From the NCBI GenBank assembly GCA_043821115.1, contig JBDRDD010000012.1, forward strand, positions 1 through 13,730: a DNA stretch of 13,730 nucleotides, written 5' to 3'. Shown piece by piece: positions 6,450-13,730 of this stretch; position 1 is the first letter of the stretch, and the number at the start of each line of letters is the position of its first letter. The notes under the pieces were generated by a model. It searched no databases. It worked only from the letters and a program-made list of their open reading frames with translations, and was not told where the DNA came from. Position numbers and translations under genes: made by a program. Source of the stretch: JBDRDD01 sp043821115. GTDB lineage: Bacteria > CAYTYR01 > UBA6262 > DAOVJB01.

Positions 6450-9400
6450 ATGGCAAAAGCAAAAAAAACAGCAAAGCTAAAAGAGAAAAAAGGCAAAATG
6501 CTCAAGGAGCAGCTTAACTTTGATAATTTCGATGTTATCAAGATCGGGCTTGCTTCCCCCGAGAAGATACACTCGTGGTCCTATGGTGAGGTCAAGAAAG
6601 CGGAGACTATCAACTACAGGACTTTCAAGCCGGAACGCGACGGTCTTTTCTGTGAAAAGATATTCGGACCTACCCGCGACTGGGAGTGCAGCTGCGGAAA
6701 ATACAAGTGGATAAAGCACAAGGGCATAGTATGTGACCGATGTGGTGTAGAGGTAACAGAGTCGAAGGTGCGAAGGGAACGCATGGCACACATAGATCTC
6801 GCGGTTCCCGTGAGTCATATATGGTACTTGAGAAGGCTGCCGAATCGCATGGGGACATTTCTCAACATGAAGCTCAATGAGCTTGAGAAAGTTATCTATT
6901 ATGTTAACTATGTTATAATAGATCCGGGCGACACTCCTTTGTCAAAGAAACAACTCTTAAATGACGAGGAATACCAGAAGTACCGCCAGGAGTACGGTAA
7001 CAGTTTCCGCGCAGGAATAGGCGCGGAAGCGATAAAGGAACTACTTAAGGAAGTTGATATAAATAAGCTTGCGGTGGAACTTCGTACGAAGATAAAGGAA
7101 ACATCATTCGAGGCGACACGCAGGAAAATAATAAAGCAGGTGCGCGTGATTGACGCGTTCTGCAAGTCGAACAACAAGCCGGAGTGGATGATACTTGATT
7201 GCATACCGATCATCCCGCCTGACCTAAGGCCCCTTGTACCGCTTGAGGGAGGGCGTTTTGCTACTTCGGATCTGAACGATCTTTACAGGAGGGTTATAAA
7301 TAGAAATAACCGCCTGAAGCATATCTATAGCCTGGGTGCTCCTGAGGTGATGATACATAATGAAAAACGCCTTCTTCAGGAAGCCGTTGATGCTCTTTTT
7401 GAGAATGGCGCAAGGGGAAAAGTGGTTACCGGAGCAGGCAACAGGCCGCTTAAGTCACTTAGCGACATACTGCGCGGGAAACAGGGAAGATTCAGGCAGA
7501 ATCTTCTTGGCAAACGTGTTGATTACTCAGGGAGATCCGTCATTGTTGTCGGACCGGAGCTAAAGCATAACCAGTGTGGGCTGCCGAAGCATATGGCGCT
7601 TGAACTATTTAAACCATTTATAATAAGAGAGCTCATTAACAAGGGTCTGGCCCATACAGTCAAGAGCGCGAAAAAGATGGTAGACCAGGTAAGACCTGAG
7701 ATATGGGATGTCCTTGAGTATGTAATAAAGGACCATCCTGTTCTGTTAAACCGCGCCCCGACACTACACCGTCTGGGAATACAGGCGTTTGAGCCTGTGC
7801 TGATAGAGGGTGAGGCTATAAGGATACATCCTCTTGTATGTGCAGCTTTCAATGCGGACTTTGACGGTGACCAGATGGCAGTACACATCCCGCTTTCTAT
7901 AGAATCGCAGATAGAAAGCAAGGTGCTAATGGCATCCAATCACAACATCCTCTCTCCGGCGCACGGCCGTCCTATAGTGACACCGGCGCAGGATATGGTT
8001 CTTGGCTGCTGCTACCTGACCAAGGAGAAACCAGGGGACAGGGGTGAGGGCAAGATATTCTCCGATACAATCGAGGTTATAATAGCTTTTGACGCCAAAG
8101 TTGTCGGTCTTCATGCCAGGGTCAAGGTCAGGATGGACGGCGAACTTATCGAGACAACGGTTGGAAGGGTGATGTTTAACGAAGTCCTGCCGGAAGGGCT
8201 GCATTATATCAATTACACGATAAACAAGAAAGAACTTTCAGATATTATATACAAGTGCTACACGGAACTGGGTAAATACAAGACAGTGGTGCTTCTTGAC
8301 GCACTCAAGGAGATAGGCTTCAAGTACGCCACACTTTCGGGTATTTCCATCTCCACAGATGACATGAAGATACCCTCTATCAAAGAAGAGCTGATAGAGA
8401 ATGCCCGCAAGGAAGTGGTGGATATAGAGAAGCAATACAAGAAGGGAATCATAACCGACGCAGAACGCTACAACAAGGTTATAGACATATGGACTCACGT
8501 GACCGACAAGGTCGCCGAGAAGCTCTTTGATAACCTCAAAGCAGATGACTTCACGGCTTACGTCGAAGGACAGAGTAAATTCAATCCCATCTTTATGATG
8601 GCTGATTCCGGGGCGAGGGGAAGCAAGCAGCAGATAAGACAGCTTGCCGGTATGAGAGGTCTTATGGCAAAACCCCAGAAGAAACTTACGGGTCAGATCG
8701 GTGAGATCATCGAGTCGCCTATAGCGTCAAACTTCAGGGAAGGTCTGACTGTTCTTGAATACTTCATCTCAACGCACGGTGGAAGAAAGGGTCTGGCAGA
8801 CACGGCACTCAAAACCGCCGATGCGGGTTACCTTACCAGGAAGCTCGTTGACGTAGCCCATGATGTCATAGTGACCGAAGAGGACTGCGGTACGCTAAAT
8901 GGTATAAGAATAGGGGCTCTTAAGGAAGGAAACGAGGTAATAGAACCTTTACGCGAACGCATAATAGGCAGGGTATCACTGGATAACGTTGTGAACCTCT
9001 TGACGGATGAGATAATCGTACGCGCGGGCGACATGATAACAGTGGAGCAGGCTCAGGCGATCGAGGATGCAGGCATCGAGAGAATCAGGATTAGATCCGT
9101 TCTTACCTGCGAAGCCGCAAAAGGGGTTTGTGCCCTCTGTTACGGAAAAGATCTTAGCACATCCGAAAAGGTGGAGGTAGGCGAGGCTGTTGGTATAGTG
9201 GCTGCCCAGAGCATAGGAGAGCCCGGGACGCAGCTTACGCTTCGAACGTTTCACATCGGAGGTATCGCAAGCCGCGTTGTCAAGCAGTCGCGCATAGTTG
9301 CCAAGAAGGGCGGCAAGGTCGAGTTCCACAATGTAAAGACAATCAAGAACAAGGAAAACATATATGTAATTGTCAATCGTAATGCTGAAATCAGCATACG

Positions 9401-10535
9401 TGACGAGGAAGGAAAGAGAAAGGAAAACTATTTTGTTCCTTACGGTACAAAGCTAAGAACTACCAACAGAAAGAAAGTTTCTGCCGGGGAGCTTGTGGCT
9501 GACTGGGACCCTTATACAATGCCTATTATCGTTGAGGTGAGCGGCAAGGTGGTGTTCGAGGACATCATCCCGGGTATAACAATGCATGAGGAACTGAGCC
9601 GTGAGACGGGGCTTGTTGAGAGGATAATTATAGGGCACAGAGAAGAAAAACACCCGCAGTTCTTAATAGTTGACTCAAAGGGCAAGAAGATCGCTACATA
9701 TCCTCTACCGATAGACGCACATATCGTGGCGGAAAACAAGCAGATGGTTTACCCGGGTGACATACTCGCCAAAATACCGCAGGAGATTGGAAAGACAAGG
9801 GACATTACCGGCGGTCTGCCGCGTGTCGCTGAGCTTTTTGAGGCACGTAAACCCAAGAGCTGTGCTGTCATAACAGAGATAAGCGGTGTGGTGAAACTTG
9901 GAGAACAGGTAAAGGGTATGACAAAGATTCTTGTCAAGAACGAAACAGGCATGCAGCGTGAATACTTCATCCCTCATGGTAAGCACCTCATGGTTTATGA
10001 CGGTGATGCGGTAGAGGCCGGTGATTCGCTTACTGACGGGTCTATCAACCCGCATGACATATTAAAGGTTAAAGGTGATAAAGAAGTGCAGGAGCATCTC
10101 GTGAACGAAATCCAGGAGGTGTACAGGCTCCAGGGTGTCGGCATCAATGACAAGCATATAGAGATTATAGTCAGGCAGATGCTTAGAAACATTGTCGTGA
10201 CAAACCCGGGTGACACCGACTTATTGACTGGAGAACAAGTCAACAAGGGCAGGTTCACCAGGGAAAATGAGCGCATTCTCGCAGAAGACGGTGAGCCAGC
10301 AGGTGCAAAACCGATACTTTTAGGTATCACGAAGGCTTCCCTTGCGAGCGACAGTTTCATATCATCTGCTAGCTTCCAGGAGACGACAAGGATATTAACT
10401 GAAGCGGCCATGAACGGATCTTCCGATCCTCTCAAGGGCCTCAAGGAGAACGTAATAATAGGTCACCTTATCCCTGCGGGAACGGGCTTGACCAAGGAAC
10501 TTGAAAACCAGAAAACGAAGTCTAAATCCGCATAA
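6450..10535 (+). CDS. rpoC: DNA-directed RNA polymerase subunit beta'
   Basis: The beta' subunit carries the catalytic Mg-binding loop. The 1361-residue protein is complete. Landmarks: zinc site 1 with C80, C82, C95 and C98; 'KRVDYSGRSVIV' (355-366); the catalytic loop N468-A-D470-F-D472-G-D474-Q-M; bridge-helix segment 'GARGSKQQIRQLAGMRGL' (721-738); zinc site 2 with C813, C887, C894 and C897; and the trigger loop with L931, R932 and H935. After 'HIGGIASR' about 175 residues (942-1118) interrupt the trigger loop and resemble E. coli SI3 closely ('NWDPHTMP' there, 'DWDPYTMP' here), a feature of many Gram-negative lineages. The C-terminus 'ENVIIGHLIPAGTG' is canonical. The first 19 residues are very lysine-rich and about 10 longer than in E. 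coli; GGGAGG at 6433-6438 supports this ATG over Met17. Confidence 0.99.
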   Translation: MAKAKKTAKLKEKKGKMLKEQLNFDNFDVIKIGLASPEKIHSWSYGEVKKAETINYRTFKPERDGLFCEKIFGPTRDWECSCGKYKWIKHKGIVCDRCGVEVTESKVRRERMAHIDLAVPVSHIWYLRRLPNRMGTFLNMKLNELEKVIYYVNYVIIDPGDTPLSKKQLLNDEEYQKYRQEYGNSFRAGIGAEAIKELLKEVDINKLAVELRTKIKETSFEATRRKIIKQVRVIDAFCKSNNKPEWMILDCIPIIPPDLRPLVPLEGGRFATSDLNDLYRRVINRNNRLKHIYSLGAPEVMIHNEKRLLQEAVDALFENGARGKVVTGAGNRPLKSLSDILRGKQGRFRQNLLGKRVDYSGRSVIVVGPELKHNQCGLPKHMALELFKPFIIRELINKGLAHTVKSAKKMVDQVRPEIWDVLEYVIKDHPVLLNRAPTLHRLGIQAFEPVLIEGEAIRIHPLVCAAFNADFDGDQMAVHIPLSIESQIESKVLMASNHNILSPAHGRPIVTPAQDMVLGCCYLTKEKPGDRGEGKIFSDTIEVIIAFDAKVVGLHARVKVRMDGELIETTVGRVMFNEVLPEGLHYINYTINKKELSDIIYKCYTELGKYKTVVLLDALKEIGFKYATLSGISISTDDMKIPSIKEELIENARKEVVDIEKQYKKGIITDAERYNKVIDIWTHVTDKVAEKLFDNLKADDFTAYVEGQSKFNPIFMMADSGARGSKQQIRQLAGMRGLMAKPQKKLTGQIGEIIESPIASNFREGLTVLEYFISTHGGRKGLADTALKTADAGYLTRKLVDVAHDVIVTEEDCGTLNGIRIGALKEGNEVIEPLRERIIGRVSLDNVVNLLTDEIIVRAGDMITVEQAQAIEDAGIERIRIRSVLTCEAAKGVCALCYGKDLSTSEKVEVGEAVGIVAAQSIGEPGTQLTLRTFHIGGIASRVVKQSRIVAKKGGKVEFHNVKTIKNKENIYVIVNRNAEISIRDEEGKRKENYFVPYGTKLRTTNRKKVSAGELVADWDPYTMPIIVEVSGKVVFEDIIPGITMHEELSRETGLVERIIIGHREEKHPQFLIVDSKGKKIATYPLPIDAHIVAENKQMVYPGDILAKIPQEIGKTRDITGGLPRVAELFEARKPKSCAVITEISGVVKLGEQVKGMTKILVKNETGMQREYFIPHGKHLMVYDGDAVEAGDSLTDGSINPHDILKVKGDKEVQEHLVNEIQEVYRLQGVGINDKHIEIIVRQMLRNIVVTNPGDTDLLTGEQVNKGRFTRENERILAEDGEPAGAKPILLGITKASLASDSFISSASFQETTRILTEAAMNGSSDPLKGLKENVIIGHLIPAGTGLTKELENQKTKSKSA

Positions 10536-10545
10536 ATATTACAGA

Positions 10546-10550
10546 AGAGG
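10546..10550 (+). promoter_or_regulatory. Ribosome binding site deciding the rpsL start
   Basis: AGAGG at 10546-10550 is 5 nt before ATG 10556. An in-frame GTG at 10550 would overlap this site, so the ATG, which also gives the family-typical MPTISQL start, is the right choice. Confidence 0.8.
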
Positions 10551-10555
10551 TGCTT

Positions 10556-10942
10556 ATGCCAACTATTTCGCAATTAATAAGAAAGGGAAGATCAAAACCC
10601 AAGAAGAAGGGAAAAACTCCTGCCATGCAGCGCTGCCCACAGAAGAGAGGGGTGTGCGTGAGGGTCTACACAACAACACCTAAGAAGCCGAACTCGGCTC
10701 TTAGAAAGGTAGCCCGTGTTAAATTGACAAATGGTATGGAAGTCACCGCTTACATTCCGGGTGTAGGTCATAACCTCCAGGAGCACTCGATCGTTCTTAT
10801 TAGAGGGGGAAGGGTAAAAGACCTTCCCGGCGTACGCTACCACATAGTAAGGGGCGCGCTTGACACTATGGGTGTTGCTGATAGAAAACAGGGCCGTTCT
10901 AAATACGGAGCAAAGAGAGTCAAGAAAGACAAGAAAACCTAA
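10556..10942 (+). CDS. rpsL: 30S ribosomal protein S12
   Basis: S12 lies at the decoding centre of the small subunit and controls accuracy. The product has 128 residues (E. coli 124), starting MPTISQLIRKGRSK and ending in a basic tail 'SKYGAKRVKKDKKT'. The hallmark 'TPKKPNSALRK' (41-51) and 'GGRVKDLPGVRYH' (84-96) are present. Lys43 and Lys88, the positions where substitutions give streptomycin resistance, are both wild type, and Asp89, the residue methylthiolated by RimO in other bacteria, is conserved. The gene starts 20 nt after rpoC with no intervening promoter or terminator that I can see, so it is most likely transcribed with rpoBC. Confidence 0.98.
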   Translation: MPTISQLIRKGRSKPKKKGKTPAMQRCPQKRGVCVRVYTTTPKKPNSALRKVARVKLTNGMEVTAYIPGVGHNLQEHSIVLIRGGRVKDLPGVRYHIVRGALDTMGVADRKQGRSKYGAKRVKKDKKT

Positions 10943-10977
10943 ACAATATATTTGAACGAAAAAAAGGAAGGAAAACA

Positions 10978-11448
10978 ATGTCTAGAAAAAAGAAATCCCA
11001 TAAAAGGGAAAAGGAGCCTGATTTTAGGTACAACGATCTCGTGATAGGCGAATTTATAAACAAGATTATGCTTGACGGAAAGAAGAGCGTGGCCAGGAGA
11101 GTTGTATACGGAGCTTTTGACATCGTAAAGGAAAAACTAAAAGAGGATCCTGTGGGAGTGTTCAACAGGGCGCTAAAGAATGTCAAACCGGTACTCGAGG
11201 TCAAATCAAGAAGGGTGGGAGGAGCGACCTACCAGGTTCCCATAGAGGTAAAACCCGAGCGTTCGTTCACGCTGGCATTTCGGTGGATGATAGGTTTCGC
11301 GCGTGCGCGTACCGGAAAGTCCATGGCTGAGAGGCTCGCACAGGAAATAATGGATTCGGCCAAGAACGAAGGATCTTCCGTCAAGAAGAAGGAAGACACA
11401 CACAAGATGGCGGAAGCTAACAAGGCATTTGCGCATTACCGCTGGTGA
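10978..11448 (+). CDS. rpsG: 30S ribosomal protein S7
   Basis: S7 is the primary assembly protein of the 30S head and contacts 16S rRNA and E-site tRNA. The 156-residue protein has the usual length, a basic N-terminus (SRKKKSHKR), the conserved 'NVKPVLEVKSRRVGGATYQ' (68-86) that includes the beta-hairpin, 'RWMIGFARAR' (102-111), and the typical end 'NKAFAHYRW'. AGGAAGG at 10965-10971 is 6 nt before the ATG. The gap to rpsL is only 35 nt and A-rich, too short for a structured S7 operator like the roughly 100-nt rpsL-rpsG spacer of E. coli. Autoregulation by S7, if present, would have to work elsewhere. Confidence 0.98.
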   Translation: MSRKKKSHKREKEPDFRYNDLVIGEFINKIMLDGKKSVARRVVYGAFDIVKEKLKEDPVGVFNRALKNVKPVLEVKSRRVGGATYQVPIEVKPERSFTLAFRWMIGFARARTGKSMAERLAQEIMDSAKNEGSSVKKKEDTHKMAEANKAFAHYRW

Positions 11449-11502
11449 TTACTAATTAAAAGATTATATATTTACATAAAATAAGGACAGGACTGAAAGT
11501 AA

Positions 11503-13575
11503 ATGCAGGATTACAAGATAGATAAAATAAGAAATATAGGGATAATTGCTCACATAGACGCGGGGAAGACAACCACCACCGAGCGTATTCTCTACTACAC
11601 CGGTAAGACCTACAAGCTAGGCGAGGTGCATGATGGTACGGCTGTAATGGACTGGATGGAGCAGGAGCGTGAGAGGGGAATCACCATTACCTCGGCTGCT
11701 ACAACATGCGAGTGGCGCGGGAGAGAGATAAACATAATCGATACGCCCGGGCACGTTGACTTCACGGTGGAGGTCGAAAGATCTCTAAGAGTTCTTGACG
11801 GTGCTGTCGTTATTTTCTGTGCGGTCGGAGGTGTCGAGCCTCAGTCCGAGACAGTCTGGCGCCAGGCTGACAGGTACAATGTCCCCAGGCTCGTGTTCAT
11901 AAACAAGATGGACAGGGTCGGGGCCAATTTCTATCACGCGGTCAGCATGATGAAGAAAAGATTGCATGCGAAGCCCACGCCTATCCAGATACCTGTAGGT
12001 GTCGAAGAAAACTTCAAAGGGGTTATTGACCTTATAAAAATGAAGGCCCTCGTATGGGAAGGCGAGGATCTGGGGACAACGTTTCACGAGGAAGATATTC
12101 CGCAGGACCTGGACAAGCAGGCTGCCAAGTACCGCCACAGGCTTCTTGAGACCATAGCGGAAACAAGCGAAGAGCTTCTTGAAAAATATATAAACAACGA
12201 GCAGCTGAGCGAGGATGAGATAAGAGAGGGAGTACGACAGGCAACTGTTATGGGGAAAATGGTACCTGTCCTTTGCGGGACGTCATTTAAGAACAAGGGA
12301 GTTCAGCTGCTTCTTAACGCCGTTGTTGATTTCCTGCCCTCACCCGTGGATGTGCCTCCGGTGAAGGGTATTCATCCGAAGACTCATAAAGAGGAAGAAA
12401 GAGCGCCGGATGACAAGGCTCCTTTTTCAGCGATAGCTTTTAAGATAATGTCAGATCCTTATGTCGGCAAACTCACGTTTTTCAGGGTCTATTCAGGATT
12501 GCTTAAAACAGGATCTTACATATATAACGCGACAAAGGACGGCAGGGAGCGCATCGGCAGAATACTGCAGATGCATGCCAACAGGCGAGATGAGATAGAG
12601 GAAGTACACGCCGGAGATATAGCAGCTGCCGTGGGACTCAAAAATACGGGAACGGGTGATACTCTTTGTGATGAGCGTACTCCTATTCTACTTGAGTCCA
12701 TGCAGTTTCCGGAACCTGTCATTTCAGTTGCGATAGAACCGAAGACAAAGCAGGATGAGGAGAAGATGGGGATTGCGCTCGGCAAACTTGCAGAAGAAGA
12801 CCCGACATTTAAGATAAAAAGTGATGCTGAGACAGGCCAGACCATAATATCAGGCATGGGTGAGCTGCACTTAGAGGTTCTTGTTGACAGAATGTTAAGG
12901 GAATTCAATGTTGACGCTAATGTTGGAAGGCCTCAGGTCGCATACAAGGAAACCATAAAGAAGAAAGTCAAGCAGGAGTCCAAGTTCATCCGTCAGTCAG
13001 GCGGTCGCGGCCAGTATGGACACGTTGTTGTTGAGATAGAACCTAATATAACCGGTAAGGGTTATGAGTTCGTGAACAAGATAGTCGGAGGAAAGATCCC
13101 GCGCGAATACATACCTGCCGTTGACAAGGGTATAAAGGGTGCCATGGAAGACGGTGTGCTTGCCGGATATCCTCTTGTTGATGTAAAAGTAACGCTCAGA
13201 GACGGATCATATCATGATGTTGACTCTTCTGAGCTCGCGTTTAAGATAGCGGGTTCAATGGCACTTCATGAAGGAGTCAAAAAGGCTCATCCGGTTCTTC
13301 TTGAACCTATAATGAAGATAGAGATAATCGTTCCCGAGGAATACATGGGTGCGGTAATGGGAGACCTTACAAGCCGCAGGGGCAGGATAGAGGGTATGGA
13401 GCCAAGGGGAGAAGCACAGGTTATAAAAGGTTTTTCGCCTCTTTCGGAGATGTTCGGATACGCAACCAACCTTCGCTCGCTAACGCAGGGAAGGGCAGGC
13501 TATACAATGGAACCTTTTTATTACGAAGAGGTTCCTAAAAATATATCAGAGAAGATAGCAGGAAAAACAGGGTAA
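11503..13575 (+). CDS. fusA: Translation elongation factor G
   Basis: EF-G is the GTPase that drives translocation on the ribosome. The 690-residue sequence is complete and of the standard EF-G I type. GTPase motifs: AHIDAGKTT (16-24), switch I 'RGITITSAATT' (58-68), DTPGH (80-84), NKMD (134-137) and 'CGTSFKNKG' (258-266). Domain III contains 'GMGELHLEVLVDRM' (451-464). Domain IV contains 'SGGRGQYGHVVVEI' (499-512) and 'HDVDSSELAFK' with His571 at the tip, equivalent to E. coli His583. The C-terminus 'GRAGYTMEPFYYEEVP' is canonical. AAGGA (11483-11487) or AGGA (11489-11492) precedes the ATG by 10-15 nt. The 54-nt gap after rpsG is strongly AT-rich, without a convincing -35/-10 pair. Isoleucine codons lean to ATA: 7 of the 12 in the first 100 codons. 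Confidence 0.99.
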   Translation: MQDYKIDKIRNIGIIAHIDAGKTTTTERILYYTGKTYKLGEVHDGTAVMDWMEQERERGITITSAATTCEWRGREINIIDTPGHVDFTVEVERSLRVLDGAVVIFCAVGGVEPQSETVWRQADRYNVPRLVFINKMDRVGANFYHAVSMMKKRLHAKPTPIQIPVGVEENFKGVIDLIKMKALVWEGEDLGTTFHEEDIPQDLDKQAAKYRHRLLETIAETSEELLEKYINNEQLSEDEIREGVRQATVMGKMVPVLCGTSFKNKGVQLLLNAVVDFLPSPVDVPPVKGIHPKTHKEEERAPDDKAPFSAIAFKIMSDPYVGKLTFFRVYSGLLKTGSYIYNATKDGRERIGRILQMHANRRDEIEEVHAGDIAAAVGLKNTGTGDTLCDERTPILLESMQFPEPVISVAIEPKTKQDEEKMGIALGKLAEEDPTFKIKSDAETGQTIISGMGELHLEVLVDRMLREFNVDANVGRPQVAYKETIKKKVKQESKFIRQSGGRGQYGHVVVEIEPNITGKGYEFVNKIVGGKIPREYIPAVDKGIKGAMEDGVLAGYPLVDVKVTLRDGSYHDVDSSELAFKIAGSMALHEGVKKAHPVLLEPIMKIEIIVPEEYMGAVMGDLTSRRGRIEGMEPRGEAQVIKGFSPLSEMFGYATNLRSLTQGRAGYTMEPFYYEEVPKNISEKIAGKTG

Positions 13576-13593
13576 TTAATTTTACATTAATTA
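13573..13593 (+). repeat. AT-only inverted repeat between fusA and tuf
   Basis: TAATTAAT (13573-13580) and ATTAATTA (13586-13593) are perfect 8-bp arms around TTTAC. The left arm contains the fusA stop codon, and the right arm reaches the first bases of the tuf Shine-Dalgarno (TAAGGAGGG, 13592-13600). There is no GC pair and no T tract, so it is not a terminator. A weak hairpin influencing tuf initiation or RNA processing is conceivable. Confidence 0.4.
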
Positions 13594-13608
13594 AGGAGGG
13601 AAGCAATA

Positions 13609-13730
13609 ATGGCTAAAGAGAAATTCGAGAGAACAAAACCGCACGTGAACGTTGGAACGATCGGTCATGTGGATCACGGGAAAACGACACTTACGGCGGC
13701 TATCTGCACGATACTGTCGAAGAGTGGACA
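13609..13730 (+). CDS. tuf: Translation elongation factor Tu (5' part, cut by the window end)
   Basis: EF-Tu delivers aminoacyl-tRNA to the ribosome as a GTP complex. Only 40 full codons are present, and the frame is open to the last base. The start MAKEKFERTKPHVNVGTIGH and the P-loop 'GHVDHGKTT' (residues 19-27) are diagnostic. The ATG has an excellent ribosome binding site, AAGGAGGG at 13593-13600, 8 nt upstream, in keeping with a very highly expressed protein. It follows fusA by 33 nt in the usual str-operon order. Full-length EF-Tu is about 395-400 residues, so roughly 90 percent lies beyond the window. Confidence 0.98.
   Translation, partial: MAKEKFERTKPHVNVGTIGHVDHGKTTLTAAICTILSKSG

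Noticed and set aside
9995..10444. 149-codon open frame on the minus strand inside rpoC
   Set aside because: It is the shadow of the conserved rpoC C-terminal coding region, with no supporting context.
10501..10683. Plus-strand frame overlapping the rpoC end and rpsL, and the upstream GTG 10550 start for rpsL
   Set aside because: The first is out of frame with two conserved genes. The GTG overlaps the ribosome binding site, and ATG 10556 gives the conserved S12 N-terminus.
11449..11502. Possible internal promoter before fusA (TAAAAT at 11477-11482)
   Set aside because: No -35-like hexamer at suitable spacing; the spacer is simply AT-rich.

Overview
This window looks like a chromosomal fragment of a Gram-negative-type bacterium with moderate GC content (mid-40s percent by eye). 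It holds the end of an unrelated transcript, a three-gene envelope/lipid cluster, and then the RNA polymerase/str operon: rpoB, rpoC, rpsL, rpsG, fusA and the start of tuf. All genes are on the + strand and tightly packed, and I see no mobile element, CRISPR array, tRNA or rRNA. The beta' subunit carries an E. coli-like insertion inside the trigger loop. Isoleucine is often ATA and arginine often AGA/AGG, even in fusA. A PVC-group lineage such as Omnitrophota would fit, but that is an inference and not a demonstrated assignment.

Layout. Positions 1-153 hold an intrinsic terminator for something upstream and a probable weak promoter. Positions 154-2512 hold a multi-pass membrane protein, a TPR lipoprotein (its start overlaps the previous stop by 4 nt) and a divergent PlsY-type acyltransferase, probably one transcript. 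Positions 2513-2709 are the longest intergenic stretch. It contains a full-consensus sigma-70 promoter (TTGACA, 17 bp, extended -10 TATAAT), then a leader of about 125 nt with a terminator-like hairpin, a competing upstream pairing and a possible 18-codon reading frame ending in the rpoB Shine-Dalgarno sequence. Positions 2710 to the window end hold rpoB-rpoC-rpsL-rpsG-fusA-tuf with gaps of 20-54 nt and no convincing internal terminator.

Function. The large operon couples the two catalytic RNA polymerase subunits to two 30S proteins and two translation factors. The expected upstream partners rplK-rplA-rplJ-rplL are absent from the window; plsY sits there instead. The leader could therefore be a substitute control point for rpoBC expression, and it is the least ordinary part of an otherwise conserved region. 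The second thing worth a look is the PlsY homologue, which lacks several residues usually treated as diagnostic.
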